NCBI GenBank assembly: GCA_963739545.1
Contig: CAVUAT010000014.1
Location: forward strand, 1,054,001 to 1,118,000
Direction: 5' to 3'
DNA from: CAVUAT01 sp963739545
Lineage (GTDB): Bacteria; Actinomycetota; Thermoleophilia; Solirubrobacterales; 70-9
Length of the DNA: 64,000 nucleotides
Of this stretch, positions 24,741 through 34,337 are shown one piece after another. Position 1 is the first letter of the stretch, and the number at the start of each line of letters is the position of its first letter. Made by a program: the position numbers and the translations under genes. The notes beneath the pieces are model-generated. The model was not told the origin of the DNA. It did not search any database and saw nothing but the letters and a program-made list of their open reading frames with translations.

Positions 24741-25472
24741 TCAGCCGTGCAAACCGCACTCGGTCTTCGACGTCCCGGCCCAGCGGCCGGCCCGCGCGTC
24801 CTCGCCCGCTCCCGGCTTGCGGGTGCAGTGGGTGCAGCCGATCGAGGGGTAGCCCTGATCGTGCAGCGGGTTGTACGGGATGTCGTTGTCGTGGATGTAG
24901 CGCCAGACGTCCTTCTCGGACCAGTCGGCGAGGGGGTTCAGCTTCCAGAGGCCGAATCGCTTGTCCCAGGCGAACTTCGGCGCTGATGCCCGCGATTGCG
25001 AGTCCTGGCGGCGGATGCCCGAGACCCAGCAGTCGACGGCCGCGAGCGCGGAGCGCATCGGGTCCACCTTTCGGATGCCGCAGCACGCATCGGGGTCGCG
25101 CGACCACAGCGCGTCGCCGTAGAGGCCGGACTGCTGCTCGAGCGTGATCGAGCTGTAGCGGTGGAAGCTGATGTCGTAGCGCTCCTCGAGCCGCTCGCGG
25201 GTCTCGTGGGTCTCGGGAAAGAGCACATCGGTATCGAGGTAGAAGAAGCGAACCGAGGGGTCGATCCGGCTCGCCATGTGGATCGTCACCGAGCTCGTCT
25301 TCTGGAATGAGGCGGCGATGTAGAGCTTCGGATGGAAGGTCTCGATCGCCCAGCGCAGCGCATCCTCGGCGCTGGCGTCCTCGAGGTCGGCCTCGACGCG
25401 CTCGGGGTCGAACGGGATCGTGTCGAGCGCCGGTGCCGGCGGGGCCTTCGGGGCTGTGGCGGGGGTCGCCAT
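24741..25472 (-). CDS. cysH: adenylyl-sulfate reductase (APS/PAPS reductase, 4Fe-4S type)
   Basis: 243 residues. FYLDTDVLFPETHETRERL is the nucleotide-binding region. DACCGIRKVDP and SIGCTHCTRKPGAGEDARAG supply the CC and CxxC cysteines of the [4Fe-4S] cluster, the mark of APS-type reductases. The C-terminal TECGLHG holds the catalytic cysteine. It reduces activated sulfate to sulfite with thioredoxin. Its ATG overlaps the sulfite reductase stop by one base (TGATG), so they are co-translated. Confidence 0.94.
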   Translation of the reverse strand: MATPATAPKAPPAPALDTIPFDPERVEADLEDASAEDALRWAIETFHPKLYIAASFQKTSSVTIHMASRIDPSVRFFYLDTDVLFPETHETRERLEERYDISFHRYSSITLEQQSGLYGDALWSRDPDACCGIRKVDPMRSALAAVDCWVSGIRRQDSQSRASAPKFAWDKRFGLWKLNPLADWSEKDVWRYIHDNDIPYNPLHDQGYPSIGCTHCTRKPGAGEDARAGRWAGTSKTECGLHG

Positions 25473-27361
25473 CAGACGGCGCACTCGCCTTCGCCGCGCT
25501 CGACCTTGTAGGGCTCGGAACGGTTCCAATCGATGAAGTGGGTCAGGTTCTCGGCGTTGAACTCGACCGGCATCTTCAGCTCGGAGACGAGCTCTTCGAA
25601 CTTGTCGGTGCCGACCCGCTCGACGAAGTCGTTGAAAGCCTCGCCGTCGTTGCGGTCGGACTCGTAGAAGCGCAGCCAGCGCTCGACCGCTTCGGGTACG
25701 CGCTTGGCAGGCAGCCGGGCCTTGAGGCGGTGGCCGTAGATGACCTCGCCGCCCTCGTAGTTGCCGCCGAGGTGCGCGATGTACGCGGGGATGGTCTTGT
25801 CGCCGACCTTGATCGACGCGCCGTAGAAGCCGATGTTCGCGATGTGGTGCTGGCTGCAGCCGTTCGGGCAGCCCGACATCTTGATGTGGACCTTCTTGGT
25901 CAAGGGGTCGGTGATGCCCATCTCGGTGATGCGCTCGGAGACCGCGCGGTTCAGGCCCATCGAGCTCGTGATCCCGAGCTTGCATGAGTCGGTGCCGGGG
26001 CAGCTGACGACGTCCGTGATCTCGTCGGCGCCGGCCTCGGCGAGGCCGAGATCGCGCAGACGGGAGTAGACGTCGTAGACGGACTCGTTCCGCACCCAGC
26101 GCAGGACGAAATTCTGCTGCACCGTCGAGCGGGCGTAACCGCCCGTGAAGTCGCGCATGATCTGGCCGAGGCCTCGGAACTGCTCGGGCGTCAGGTCACC
26201 GCGGACGACTCGGACCTCGACGGTCGAGAAGCCGTCCTGGCGCTGGGCGTTGACGCTTGAAGCGGCCCAGCGCTCGAACTCGCCCACATCTCCGTTGGGG
26301 CTCGGGGCGTTCTCGGGGACGGGCGGCGCCTTCGCCTGCTCGTCGTCGACGAAGAGCATGTGGTCGACCGAGAAGTCGCGCTCGGCGACCCAGTCGCCGG
26401 TCAACTCCTCGTCGACCATCTCGCGGAAGGCGTCGATGCCGATCTTGTCGATCAGGACCTTGATGCGGGCGCGGGCGCGGTTGACGCGCAGCCATTCCTG
26501 GCGGTCGAAGATGCGGAAGACGGCCTCGGAGACCATCAGATAGTCGCCGTTGTCGACCTGGACGAAGTCGTAGAGGGTGGGGGCGACGCGCGGCATGATC
26601 GACGTGCCGCCTCCGACCCGGACCTCCACGCCCTTGACCTCGCGGCCGTCGATCTCCTTGACGCGCGGAATGAACCCGATGTCGTGGATGCCCGTGATCG
26701 CACGGTCCTCGTCGGTCGCGGTGAAGGCCGTCTTGACCTTGCGCGGCATCAGCTGGGTGGTCGGATGGCGCACGAAGTAGCGGACGTAGGCGACCACGTA
26801 GGGGGTCACGTCGAAGAGCTCGCCCTCGGTGACGCCGGCCCAGGGGTCGCCGGTCACGTTGCGCACGGTGTTGCCGCAGCCCTCGCGCGAGGAGAGCCCG
26901 ACGGAGCTGATCTCGCGGATCAGCTCGGTCATGTCGGCCAGCGGCACGTGGTGGATCTGGATGTTCTGGCGCGTCGTGATGTGGCCCTTGTTCAGCGGGG
27001 CCCATCGCTCGACGACGTCGCCGAGCATGTCCATCTGGTCCGGGGTGACGCCGCCGAACGGAAGCTTGATGCGCACCATCTGCACGTCGGGCTGGCGCTG
27101 CCCGTAGACGCCCTGCTTGAGGCGGAAGCCGATGAACTCCTCCTCGGACTGCTCGGAGCGCAGGAAGCTCGCGGCCTCGGTGTCGAAGTCCTCGAACTCG
27201 TGCTCGAGGATCGGGATCGCGTGGCCAGGGACGTTGTCGTAGACCTCGGGGTTCTCGAGGGAGCCGCGGCCCTTCTTGCCCTTCTGGACCTTGGTCAGGT
27301 CCTGATCGAGCTCGGGCGCCTTCGGCGCCTTGTTTGACTCAGGTGCGGAGACGGGCTCCAT
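25472..27361 (-). CDS. sir: ferredoxin-type nitrite/sulfite reductase (assimilatory)
   Basis: 629 residues with two nitrite/sulfite-reductase repeats. HITTRQNIQIHHVP and GCGNTVRNVTGDPWAG lie in the first half. The siroheme-[4Fe-4S] ligands are in CPGTDSCKLG (C-x5-C) and MSGCPNGCSQHHI (C-x3-C). The start at 27361 has GGAGGAG 9 nt upstream; earlier in-frame starts would cross the promoter region. It heads the operon cysH-sat-cysC-PHP-Rrf2 and reduces sulfite to sulfide with six electrons. The ferredoxin is not encoded nearby. Confidence 0.93.
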   Translation of the reverse strand: MEPVSAPESNKAPKAPELDQDLTKVQKGKKGRGSLENPEVYDNVPGHAIPILEHEFEDFDTEAASFLRSEQSEEEFIGFRLKQGVYGQRQPDVQMVRIKLPFGGVTPDQMDMLGDVVERWAPLNKGHITTRQNIQIHHVPLADMTELIREISSVGLSSREGCGNTVRNVTGDPWAGVTEGELFDVTPYVVAYVRYFVRHPTTQLMPRKVKTAFTATDEDRAITGIHDIGFIPRVKEIDGREVKGVEVRVGGGTSIMPRVAPTLYDFVQVDNGDYLMVSEAVFRIFDRQEWLRVNRARARIKVLIDKIGIDAFREMVDEELTGDWVAERDFSVDHMLFVDDEQAKAPPVPENAPSPNGDVGEFERWAASSVNAQRQDGFSTVEVRVVRGDLTPEQFRGLGQIMRDFTGGYARSTVQQNFVLRWVRNESVYDVYSRLRDLGLAEAGADEITDVVSCPGTDSCKLGITSSMGLNRAVSERITEMGITDPLTKKVHIKMSGCPNGCSQHHIANIGFYGASIKVGDKTIPAYIAHLGGNYEGGEVIYGHRLKARLPAKRVPEAVERWLRFYESDRNDGEAFNDFVERVGTDKFEELVSELKMPVEFNAENLTHFIDWNRSEPYKVERGEGECAV

Positions 27362-27418
27362 CGATGCGTGCTCCTCCGGGGTGGGCGGAATGCGAGCTGG
27401 TGAGGCTAGGGGCACGGC

Positions 27419-27442
27419 AATGTAGCAAATCTGATCGGATTT
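27419..27442 (-). promoter_or_regulatory. promoter and operator candidate of the sulfate-assimilation operon
   Basis: AAATCTGATCGGATTT (27427-27442) is a 16-bp inverted repeat with one mismatched pair. It sits immediately upstream of a TACATT -10-like hexamer (minus strand, 27424-27419), inside the -35/-10 spacer. The operon's own Rrf2 regulator is the natural candidate to bind it (inference). Confidence 0.55.
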
Positions 27443-27591
27443 AGGGTGTTTAGCGGGCGCGAGGGTCACGCGACCCTGCCGCGGCGAGCGCGTCGTCCTC
27501 GCGCAGGATGGACTCGATTCGGACGGACCCAAATGAGCCCATCGGCATGCCTGCGTCGCATCGACACCCCCGGGGAAGACCCGGCACGCCC

Positions 27592-28509
27592 TCAGTCCGC
27601 CGCGCGGCACCTGCCGCGGAAGGACGCCTTCGTGCTCGGGATGCTGGTGTCGAACCGGTCCCGACGGATGGGCTGCCTGCGCTTGTTCCCCGCCCCGCAG
27701 GAGAAGCGATCGACCTCGCCATCCCGCGAGAAGATGCGATCGTTCCCATATCCCCCGATCAGGATGTCCATCCCGGCGTCGCCCTTGATGAAGTCGCCGC
27801 CTGCTCCGCCGAGCAGCCAGTCGTCGCCGGAACCGCCGACGAGCCGATCGGGGCCCGCTCCGCCCATGACCGGGCTGCCGCCGAGGGAGCTCTGCGGCGG
27901 GTAGGTGGGACCATCGCGTCCCGGCCCTCCCCTGAACCGGTCGGCGCCATCCCCGAGGCCTCCTCCCGAGTCGAATGCCCCGGTCAAGACCACGTCGTCG
28001 CCGTCGTTCGTGGCGAAGTAGGGGCGAGCGTCCCCGTCGGTGCTGCCCTCGGTCGATTGCGTTGGGCTGAGGCCGGGAAGGTCGGGCATCCTTCGAAGAT
28101 CGATCCGGTCGTCGCCGTCCCCCGTCGCGACGATGAAGTCCGTCAGGAGGATCGCCGGATCCGTCAAGTCGATCGGGCAGCGCACCTCGTTCGGGTTGAT
28201 CTGGACGCAGACGTCGCCGACGGAGCTCACGGACGGGTTCGGAGCCGCGACGACGCCCGCCGAATCCGTGATGACGAATCCTCCCGCCTCGTATCGGACG
28301 CCAATCGAGCGGCTCACCTCGTCCCGGTTTTGCGGCAGAACGCTTACGAAGACCTCCTTGTACGACTCCTGCGGCGTCGCAAGGGAGAAGAGGTAGGCGC
28401 TCGCCCGTGACGGCTCTGCCTTCGCGGCCGCAGGAGCAACGCTCAGGATCGCGGCGCCCGCGGCGAGTGCTGCCAAAGCCTTCGGCATGTGCTTCGGCTT
28501 CGAGGTCAT
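27592..28509 (-). CDS. secreted RTX/hemolysin-type calcium-binding repeat protein
   Basis: 305 residues. A signal peptide (MTSKPKHMPKALAALAAGAA...AKAEP) is followed by a globular N-domain with one disulfide-like Cys pair (DVCVQINPNEVRCP). RTX nonapeptides then follow, such as GGAGPDRLVGGSGDDWLLGG and GGYGNDRIFSRDGEVD. The C-terminus (DRFSCGAGNKRRQPIRRDRFD) is basic. Calcium-dependent folding outside the cell is expected for these repeats. No protease or lipase domain is seen, so the activity is unknown. Confidence 0.8.
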   Translation of the reverse strand: MTSKPKHMPKALAALAAGAAILSVAPAAAKAEPSRASAYLFSLATPQESYKEVFVSVLPQNRDEVSRSIGVRYEAGGFVITDSAGVVAAPNPSVSSVGDVCVQINPNEVRCPIDLTDPAILLTDFIVATGDGDDRIDLRRMPDLPGLSPTQSTEGSTDGDARPYFATNDGDDVVLTGAFDSGGGLGDGADRFRGGPGRDGPTYPPQSSLGGSPVMGGAGPDRLVGGSGDDWLLGGAGGDFIKGDAGMDILIGGYGNDRIFSRDGEVDRFSCGAGNKRRQPIRRDRFDTSIPSTKASFRGRCRAAD

Positions 28510-28566
28510 CTCGTATGAAACCCGGCGCGGGGGCGCCTGATGCGGTCGTGGCGTATGAATCCCACC

Positions 28567-29514
28567 ATGGGTGAGATCCCGGTCATCTCCGGCGCCACCG
28601 TTTTCGAGGCTGTCGACGCGACGGCAGCCGTCGAGCGCACGCGCCACGCCTTCGAGCGCCACGCGGCCGGCGAGTGGGTGATGCCGCCGAAGGTCTACGT
28701 CGATGCGCCTCCCGACGGGGACTTCCGGGCGATGCCGGCCCGCGGCGACGGCCTCGCGATCCTCAAGTGGGTGACCTCCTTCCCCGGTAACAGCGCAAAG
28801 GGGCTGCCGGTGGTGCGCGGCGCTGTGCTGGTCTCGGACGCCGGCACCGGCGAGGAGCTCGCTCTGATCGAGTGCGGCTCGATCACCTCTCTTCGCACCG
28901 GCGCCGCGGCGGCCGTCTCGGCGCAGGTGCTCGCCCGCGATGGCGCCGCCACCGTGGGAATCATCGGCTGCGGGGTCAACGGCGCCTGGGCGGCGCGCTG
29001 CCTGGCGGCGGCCGGCTATGGGCCTGGTGTCTGCCATGACCGGCGCGCCGAGGTCGCCGAAGCGCTGGCGCTCGAGCTCGGCTGGAGCGCGGGATCGCGG
29101 AAGCAGGCCGTCGATCAGGACGTCGTCGTGACCGTGACGCCCGGCGACGCGCCGGTCATCGCGGCGGCGGACCTGCGGGAGGGCCAGCACTTCGCACTGC
29201 TCGGCGCGGACGCGCACGGCAAGGCCGAGGCCGCGCTCGACGCAATCGAACGCTGCCGCCTGTTCTGCGACGAGTGGAGGCAGGCGAGCGCGGGCGGCGA
29301 GCTCGCGCACGCCGTCGATGCGGGGGTCGTGACGCGGGAGGAGGTCACCCAGATCGGCGACGTGATCACGGGTCAGGCTTCAGGCCGGAGCGGCCCTGAG
29401 GAGATCACGCTGTTCGACTCGACCGGCCTCGCCATCCAGGACCTGGCGATCGTCAGCGCCGTCTACGAGGCTTGGCGCGAAGGGCGCATCGAGGCGCCGG
29501 TCGTCACGCTTTGA
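28567..29514 (+). CDS. ornithine cyclodeaminase/mu-crystallin family oxidoreductase
   Basis: 315 residues. MPPKVYVDAPPDGDFRAMPA, LKWVTSFPGNSAKGLPVV and CGSITSLRTGAAAAVSAQVLA match the OCD/mu-crystallin substrate domain. The Rossmann motif is VGIIGCGVNGAWAA. Members act as ketimine reductases, alanine dehydrogenases or N-(carboxyalkyl)amino-acid synthases as well as cyclodeaminases, so the reaction is open. A TATGAA box precedes the ATG at 28567; an ATG at 28558 is also in frame. It is divergent from the RTX gene. Confidence 0.85.
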   Translation: MGEIPVISGATVFEAVDATAAVERTRHAFERHAAGEWVMPPKVYVDAPPDGDFRAMPARGDGLAILKWVTSFPGNSAKGLPVVRGAVLVSDAGTGEELALIECGSITSLRTGAAAAVSAQVLARDGAATVGIIGCGVNGAWAARCLAAAGYGPGVCHDRRAEVAEALALELGWSAGSRKQAVDQDVVVTVTPGDAPVIAAADLREGQHFALLGADAHGKAEAALDAIERCRLFCDEWRQASAGGELAHAVDAGVVTREEVTQIGDVITGQASGRSGPEEITLFDSTGLAIQDLAIVSAVYEAWREGRIEAPVVTL

Positions 29515-29526
29515 CCCGAGGCGGGG

Positions 29527-29736
29527 TCAGTCGATGTCCGTGCCCTCGACCAGGAACGCGACCCGCACGTGGGCCCGCCACTCGTCGAGGTTCTCGCCGC
29601 GCAGCCCGGTCGAAACCACGTCGATGGCCCTGATGTTGCGAAGCGAGGTCTGCGCCTGCTTGAGGGCCTGCTGTGCCGCGTCGTCGGAGGACTTCTTCGA
29701 GCTTCCGACGAGCTCGATGATCTTGACTACCGCCAC
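29527..29736 (-). CDS. dodecin family flavin-binding protein
   Basis: 69 residues from GTG 29736, the standard dodecin size, with AAGGAG 5 nt upstream. MAVVKIIELVGSSKKSSDDA, LRNIRAIDVVSTGLRG and VRVAFLVEG are the dodecin strand-helix-strand elements, and the Trp of DEWRAHV is the flavin-stacking residue. Dodecins form hollow dodecamers that store flavin or CoA. It is convergent with the OCD-family gene. Confidence 0.92.
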   Translation of the reverse strand: MAVVKIIELVGSSKKSSDDAAQQALKQAQTSLRNIRAIDVVSTGLRGENLDEWRAHVRVAFLVEGTDID

Positions 29737-29812
29737 CTGGACTCCTTCTCTCGCGGCTGAAAGGACGCCCCGTGTTCTATTGGACACGGGGGCCGAGGGC
29801 AAGTCTCGCGCT

Positions 29813-30133
29813 TCAGCGCCCGACCGCCGGGCCCCAGCCGCTCGGCTCGACTTGCCGCGCGGCGATTCCCTCGCGAAGCGCCGCCCGCTGCCAGGGGTTC
29901 TGCTGCTCGGCGGCCAGCGGGGCCGGCGCGGTCTCGATCAGGAATTGCTGCAGCGCCGCAGCGATGGCCGCGGCCTCCTCGGGCGATGCCGTGCCCGCAC
30001 GGAGCTCGATCCTAGGGCGGGGGGGCGATCCCTTTCCGTCAGGTCCGGCCAATGTCCCGACATTACTCCCCGGCCTCGCGTCCGAGCCCGCCGGGAAGCG
30101 GCCCGCCGGTCGGCGGGCCGCTTCTGATCTCAA
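29813..30133 (-). CDS. acyl-CoA carboxylase epsilon-like subunit (tentative)
   Basis: The C-terminal 65 residues (IELRAGTASPEEAAAIAAAL, then NPWQRAALREGIAARQVEPS) resemble the short, PEE-start, Trp/Pro-rich AccE epsilon subunit of actinobacterial carboxylases. The N-terminal 35 residues of this frame are unlike the family. An ATG at 30066 in another frame (MSGHWPDLTERDRPP) would join the conserved part if one more C were present in the C7 run near 30020. The true start is therefore unclear. A carboxylase beta subunit lies 1.3 kb upstream on the same strand. Confidence 0.45.
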   Translation of the reverse strand: MRSEAARRPAGRFPAGSDARPGSNVGTLAGPDGKGSPPRPRIELRAGTASPEEAAAIAAALQQFLIETAPAPLAAEQQNPWQRAALREGIAARQVEPSGWGPAVGR

Positions 30134-30151
30134 CTCAAGTGATCTCGTGCT

Positions 30152-30692
30152 CTACGGCGAGGCGCAGACCGCGTAAACGACCCATACCCCGTTCGAAGCG
30201 CTCGTGTTCGTGAGGTCTACGAACCATCCCGTCGGGGTGCCCGGGAACGGGCTCGGGCGACTCGTCCCGATGAAGACGTTCGTATTCGGAATCGTCGTCG
30301 CCTGCGCGACGCCGCCGCCGGTCGCCTTCTCCGCTCCCACGCAGGCAGCTGTGGCGCTGTTGGTCGCCCCGGCGTTCACGTTGAGCGTCGCCGTGCGCGT
30401 GATGACGCTCGTCGCGCCGTTCGTCCCATTGGTCCCGTTCGTGCCATTCGTGCCGTTGGTACCGGGGGTCCCGGGGGTCCCGGGGTTTCCCTGTGCGCCC
30501 TGAGGACCGTGCCGGGCCCTGAGGACCGGCCGGGCCCCGCTTGGCCTTCTTCTTCGTCGCGGCCGGCTCCGCACCCGGGCCGTCGTCGCTCGAGCCTGCA
30601 ACGGCCGTCGAGATGAGCGCGACGCTCGCGAACAGCGCCAAGACGAGCAGCGCTTGATGCCCCTTCACTCTGACTACGTAATCTCGCTTCAC
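30152..30692 (-). CDS. secreted collagen-like (Gly-X-Y) repeat protein, frameshifted
   Basis: The GTG at 30692 has AAGGAG 7 nt upstream and begins a signal peptide (HQALLVLALFASVALISTAVA) followed by KKKAKRGPAGPQGPA. Collagen triplets GPQGAQGNPGTPGTPGTNG and GTN repeats then continue in a frame shifted by one base. An extra C in GCACGG (30507-30513) separates the two. The C-terminal domain (SVITRTATLNVNAGATNSAT, ending VYAVCASP) is a secreted beta-domain with two cysteines. The intact product would be 179 residues. Confidence 0.7.
30416..30489. repeat. 9-bp tandem repeats encoding Gly-Thr-Asn/Pro triplets
   Basis: About eight imperfect 9-bp units (such as ACGAATGGC and ACCCCCGGG on the minus strand) encode the collagen-like GTN and GTP triplets. 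Copy number could vary by slippage. Confidence 0.7.
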
Positions 30693-30892
30693 GACTGGAC
30701 TCCTTCGGTCGAGGTGACGTTGGGCCAGGCGGAGCAGGTGTCGCTGGAGAGCGGCGTCTGCAGACCAGGGGCTACGAAGTCCTTTCCGTCGCCGTCTGGT
30801 CCCATCCGTACGCCCAACGCAGGTCCAATCAGGCTCCCAGATCGGCGTGGGAGGGGTATCCGAAATGATGAGGCTGGGCCGAACGATGCAGG

Positions 30893-30910
30893 ACTCCGCT
30901 GCAGCGGAGT
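30893..30910 (-). terminator. hairpin downstream of the accD-cupin genes
   Basis: ACTCCGCTGCAGCGGAGT is a perfect 18-bp palindrome directly after the cupin stop codon (minus strand). It can fold as a 7-bp GC-rich stem with a TGCA loop. No U-tract follows, so it is at best a weak or Rho-assisted terminator. Confidence 0.4.
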
Positions 30911-30912
30911 TC

Positions 30913-31416
30913 TTACGCCACCCCGAACTCGAGCCCGTGCTCCTCGAGCAGCGCGGGCACCGATTCGACGTCGACCTCGAAGCCGTAGCCGGCCATGAAC
31001 TCGCCCATCTCCTCCGGGTCAAGGGAAGCGCCCTCCGCCAGCATCTTCGCCAGCTCCCGGAAGTAGTTCTCGAACCCCGCAGGGGAGATGATCTCGAGCA
31101 CGCGGGCAGGCTCGTCACCCGGGTTCCAGAACGTGTGCCACTGGTTGCGCGGCTTGAAGACCAGGTCGCCGGCCTCGGCGAACACGACGTCGTCGCCGAG
31201 CTTCGCGCCCATCCGGCCCTCGAGGACATAGCTGTACTCGTCCTCGTTGGCGTGGCGATGCATCGGCGCGCAGAGCGCGTGCGGCGCGATCGGGTGCTCG
31301 ACCAGCGAGAAGCCGCCCCCGCTCTCGTCGCCGTCGACCATGAAGCGCACGCCCATCCCACCGAGCTGGACGGTCTCGCCGTCGCTCGGTCCCACGATCT
31401 TCGGCCCTTCCGACAT
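30913..31416 (-). CDS. cupin-domain protein
   Basis: 167 residues. The first cupin motif is HRHANEDEYSYVLEGRMGAKLGD and the second is PRNQWHTFWNPGDEPAR, giving a plausible His/Glu/His metal site. The C-terminal region ENYFRELAKMLAEGASLDPEEMGEFMAGYGFEVD is common in quercetin dioxygenase-like or storage cupins. Its ATG follows the accD stop after 2 nt, so it is likely co-expressed with the carboxylase. Reaction unknown. Confidence 0.88.
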   Translation of the reverse strand: MSEGPKIVGPSDGETVQLGGMGVRFMVDGDESGGGFSLVEHPIAPHALCAPMHRHANEDEYSYVLEGRMGAKLGDDVVFAEAGDLVFKPRNQWHTFWNPGDEPARVLEIISPAGFENYFRELAKMLAEGASLDPEEMGEFMAGYGFEVDVESVPALLEEHGLEFGVA

Positions 31417-31418
31417 AG

Positions 31419-32987
<1,569 letters not shown>

Positions 32988-33018
32988 GGCCCGAGCAGTC
33001 TAGGGCCGGGACCTCGTC

Positions 33019-33438
33019 TCAGTCGCCCCAGGTACCGTCCGCCGGGCAGCCTCCGGTGCCCGCGGTGGCGCACGTGAGGTCGGTCGTGCCGGTGGTGTTG
33101 CGGGTGATGTCGAAGCTGTTGCCGGTCGACGACTGGACCCTCACGGTGAACGAGTCGGCGCTCGCCGACGGAACCGAGAGGGCGGCGCCGCTGAGCGTCG
33201 GCTCCATCGCGTTGAGGTTGGCGACGCTGACTCCACCGGGCCCGGCGTAGGAGTTGTTGTTGTCAGTTGCGATGGCCTCGGCGGCTGTCTGCGCGACCCG
33301 GACCGACGCCTTCGCTGCAGCGTCACCCGCCTTGTTGCGCTGCAGGAAGAACGCCGGAATCGCGACCGCGGCGAGCATGCCGACTATCAGCATCACGACC
33401 AGCAGCTCGACGAGTGTGAATCCCTGCTCCCGCCTCAT
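33019..33438 (-). CDS. type IV pilin-like prepilin
   Basis: 139 residues. The class III signal MRREQG|FTLVELLVVMLIVGMLAAVAIPAF has the Gly cleavage site, Glu5 of the mature pilin and the N-terminal alpha helix. The C-terminal domain ends with a Cys pair (LTCATAGTGGCPADGTWGD) that may form the D-loop disulfide. Prepilin peptidase and assembly genes are not in the window. It could be a major pilin or a pseudopilin. Confidence 0.88.
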   Translation of the reverse strand: MRREQGFTLVELLVVMLIVGMLAAVAIPAFFLQRNKAGDAAAKASVRVAQTAAEAIATDNNNSYAGPGGVSVANLNAMEPTLSGAALSVPSASADSFTVRVQSSTGNSFDITRNTTGTTDLTCATAGTGGCPADGTWGD

Positions 33439-33458
33439 GCCTGCCCATCGGCTGCCAA

Positions 33459-34313
33459 TCAGGCATGTCTGTTCGCCTGTACCGGTGAGTGGACGAACGA
33501 CCTTTGCCCGATTGGTTCTGGACAGAAGCCGAGGCGGATGCGAGCTGGGGCGCCCAGCTCAGCGCCTGCGTGGCGGGCGAACATCTCCTCGACCCACCGA
33601 TAGGCGTCTCGATCGGCTATCGCCTTGCGAAAGCGCTCGAGGCCAGGGGGCAGTCGCTCGGGGGTCTTCGGGCCCTCCGGAGGCAGCACGATCGGATACA
33701 AGAGCGCGGCCGCGGTCAGGTCGGCGACGGTGAAGCGCCCGCCCACGAGGTAGTCGTTCGAGCCGAGCTCCTCCTCGAGGCGATCCAGGCCAGCGAACAC
33801 CTTCCGTCGCGACACCTCGGCCGCCTCGGGATCCCCGGCGCCGAAGCCAAGCTGCGTGTAGCGCCGGGCAGCCGCCCCTGCCTGCCGCTTGAAACGACGA
33901 AGCGGCGCCGGCAGGTCCAGCGCTGCGACCTCGGCGAAGCCGTCGGGGTCTTCGCGGATCTCGTTGAAGACGAACAGCCGCGTGTGGGGGCCAACCTCCA
34001 CGTCGAAGAACTCCTCGAGCTCGAGCGCCCGGCGCCTCTCCTCGGGGTCCTCGGGGTAGAGCGGTGGGTCTGGGTTGCGTCGCTCGAGCGCCGCGATGAT
34101 CGCCGTCGAGTCACCGACGCTCGAGCCGTCAAGACGCAGGATGGGAAAGGTGTTGGTCCGCCCGCGAGTCAGGGCCAAGGCGATCGGGATGTGCACCCCG
34201 GGCGGTAGCGCGACGCGCCGATGTTCGATCCCCTTGTAGGCGAGCGCCCAGCGGGCCTTCTCGTTGTAGTGCGAGATGGAGATGTGCCACAGGGTTGGGC
34301 GGGGGTTCGCCAT
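33459..34313 (-). CDS. glutathione S-transferase-family protein
   Basis: 284 residues. The thioredoxin-fold N-domain is PTLWHISISHYNEKARWALAYKGIEHRRV, with FPILRLDGSSVGDSTAIIAAL holding the cis-Pro and ES/DS glutathione-contact position. The C-domain has LGSNDYLVGGRFTVADLTAAALLYPI, the GST N-capping box region. Actinobacteria mostly lack glutathione, so the thiol cofactor is uncertain. CACTAT lies 9 nt before the ATG in a promoter shared with the divergent gene. Confidence 0.85.
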   Translation of the reverse strand: MANPRPTLWHISISHYNEKARWALAYKGIEHRRVALPPGVHIPIALALTRGRTNTFPILRLDGSSVGDSTAIIAALERRNPDPPLYPEDPEERRRALELEEFFDVEVGPHTRLFVFNEIREDPDGFAEVAALDLPAPLRRFKRQAGAAARRYTQLGFGAGDPEAAEVSRRKVFAGLDRLEEELGSNDYLVGGRFTVADLTAAALLYPIVLPPEGPKTPERLPPGLERFRKAIADRDAYRWVEEMFARHAGAELGAPARIRLGFCPEPIGQRSFVHSPVQANRHA

Positions 34314-34322
34314 CGTCAGCGG

Positions 34323-34329
34323 ATAGTGT
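34323..34329. promoter_or_regulatory. shared symmetric -10 element for divergent genes
   Basis: ATAGTGT gives TAGTGT on the plus strand, 8 nt before the ATG at 34338. It gives CACTAT on the minus strand, 9 nt before the GST ATG at 34313. Both genes can be leaderless from the same melted segment. Confidence 0.55.
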
Positions 34330-34337
34330 CTCGCTCA

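Noticed and set aside
27740..28020. Tandem DNA repeat element
   Set aside because: The periodicity comes from RTX nonapeptide codons within a coding frame.
30416..30489. CRISPR-like direct repeats
   Set aside because: The 9-bp units are coding collagen triplets without spacers.
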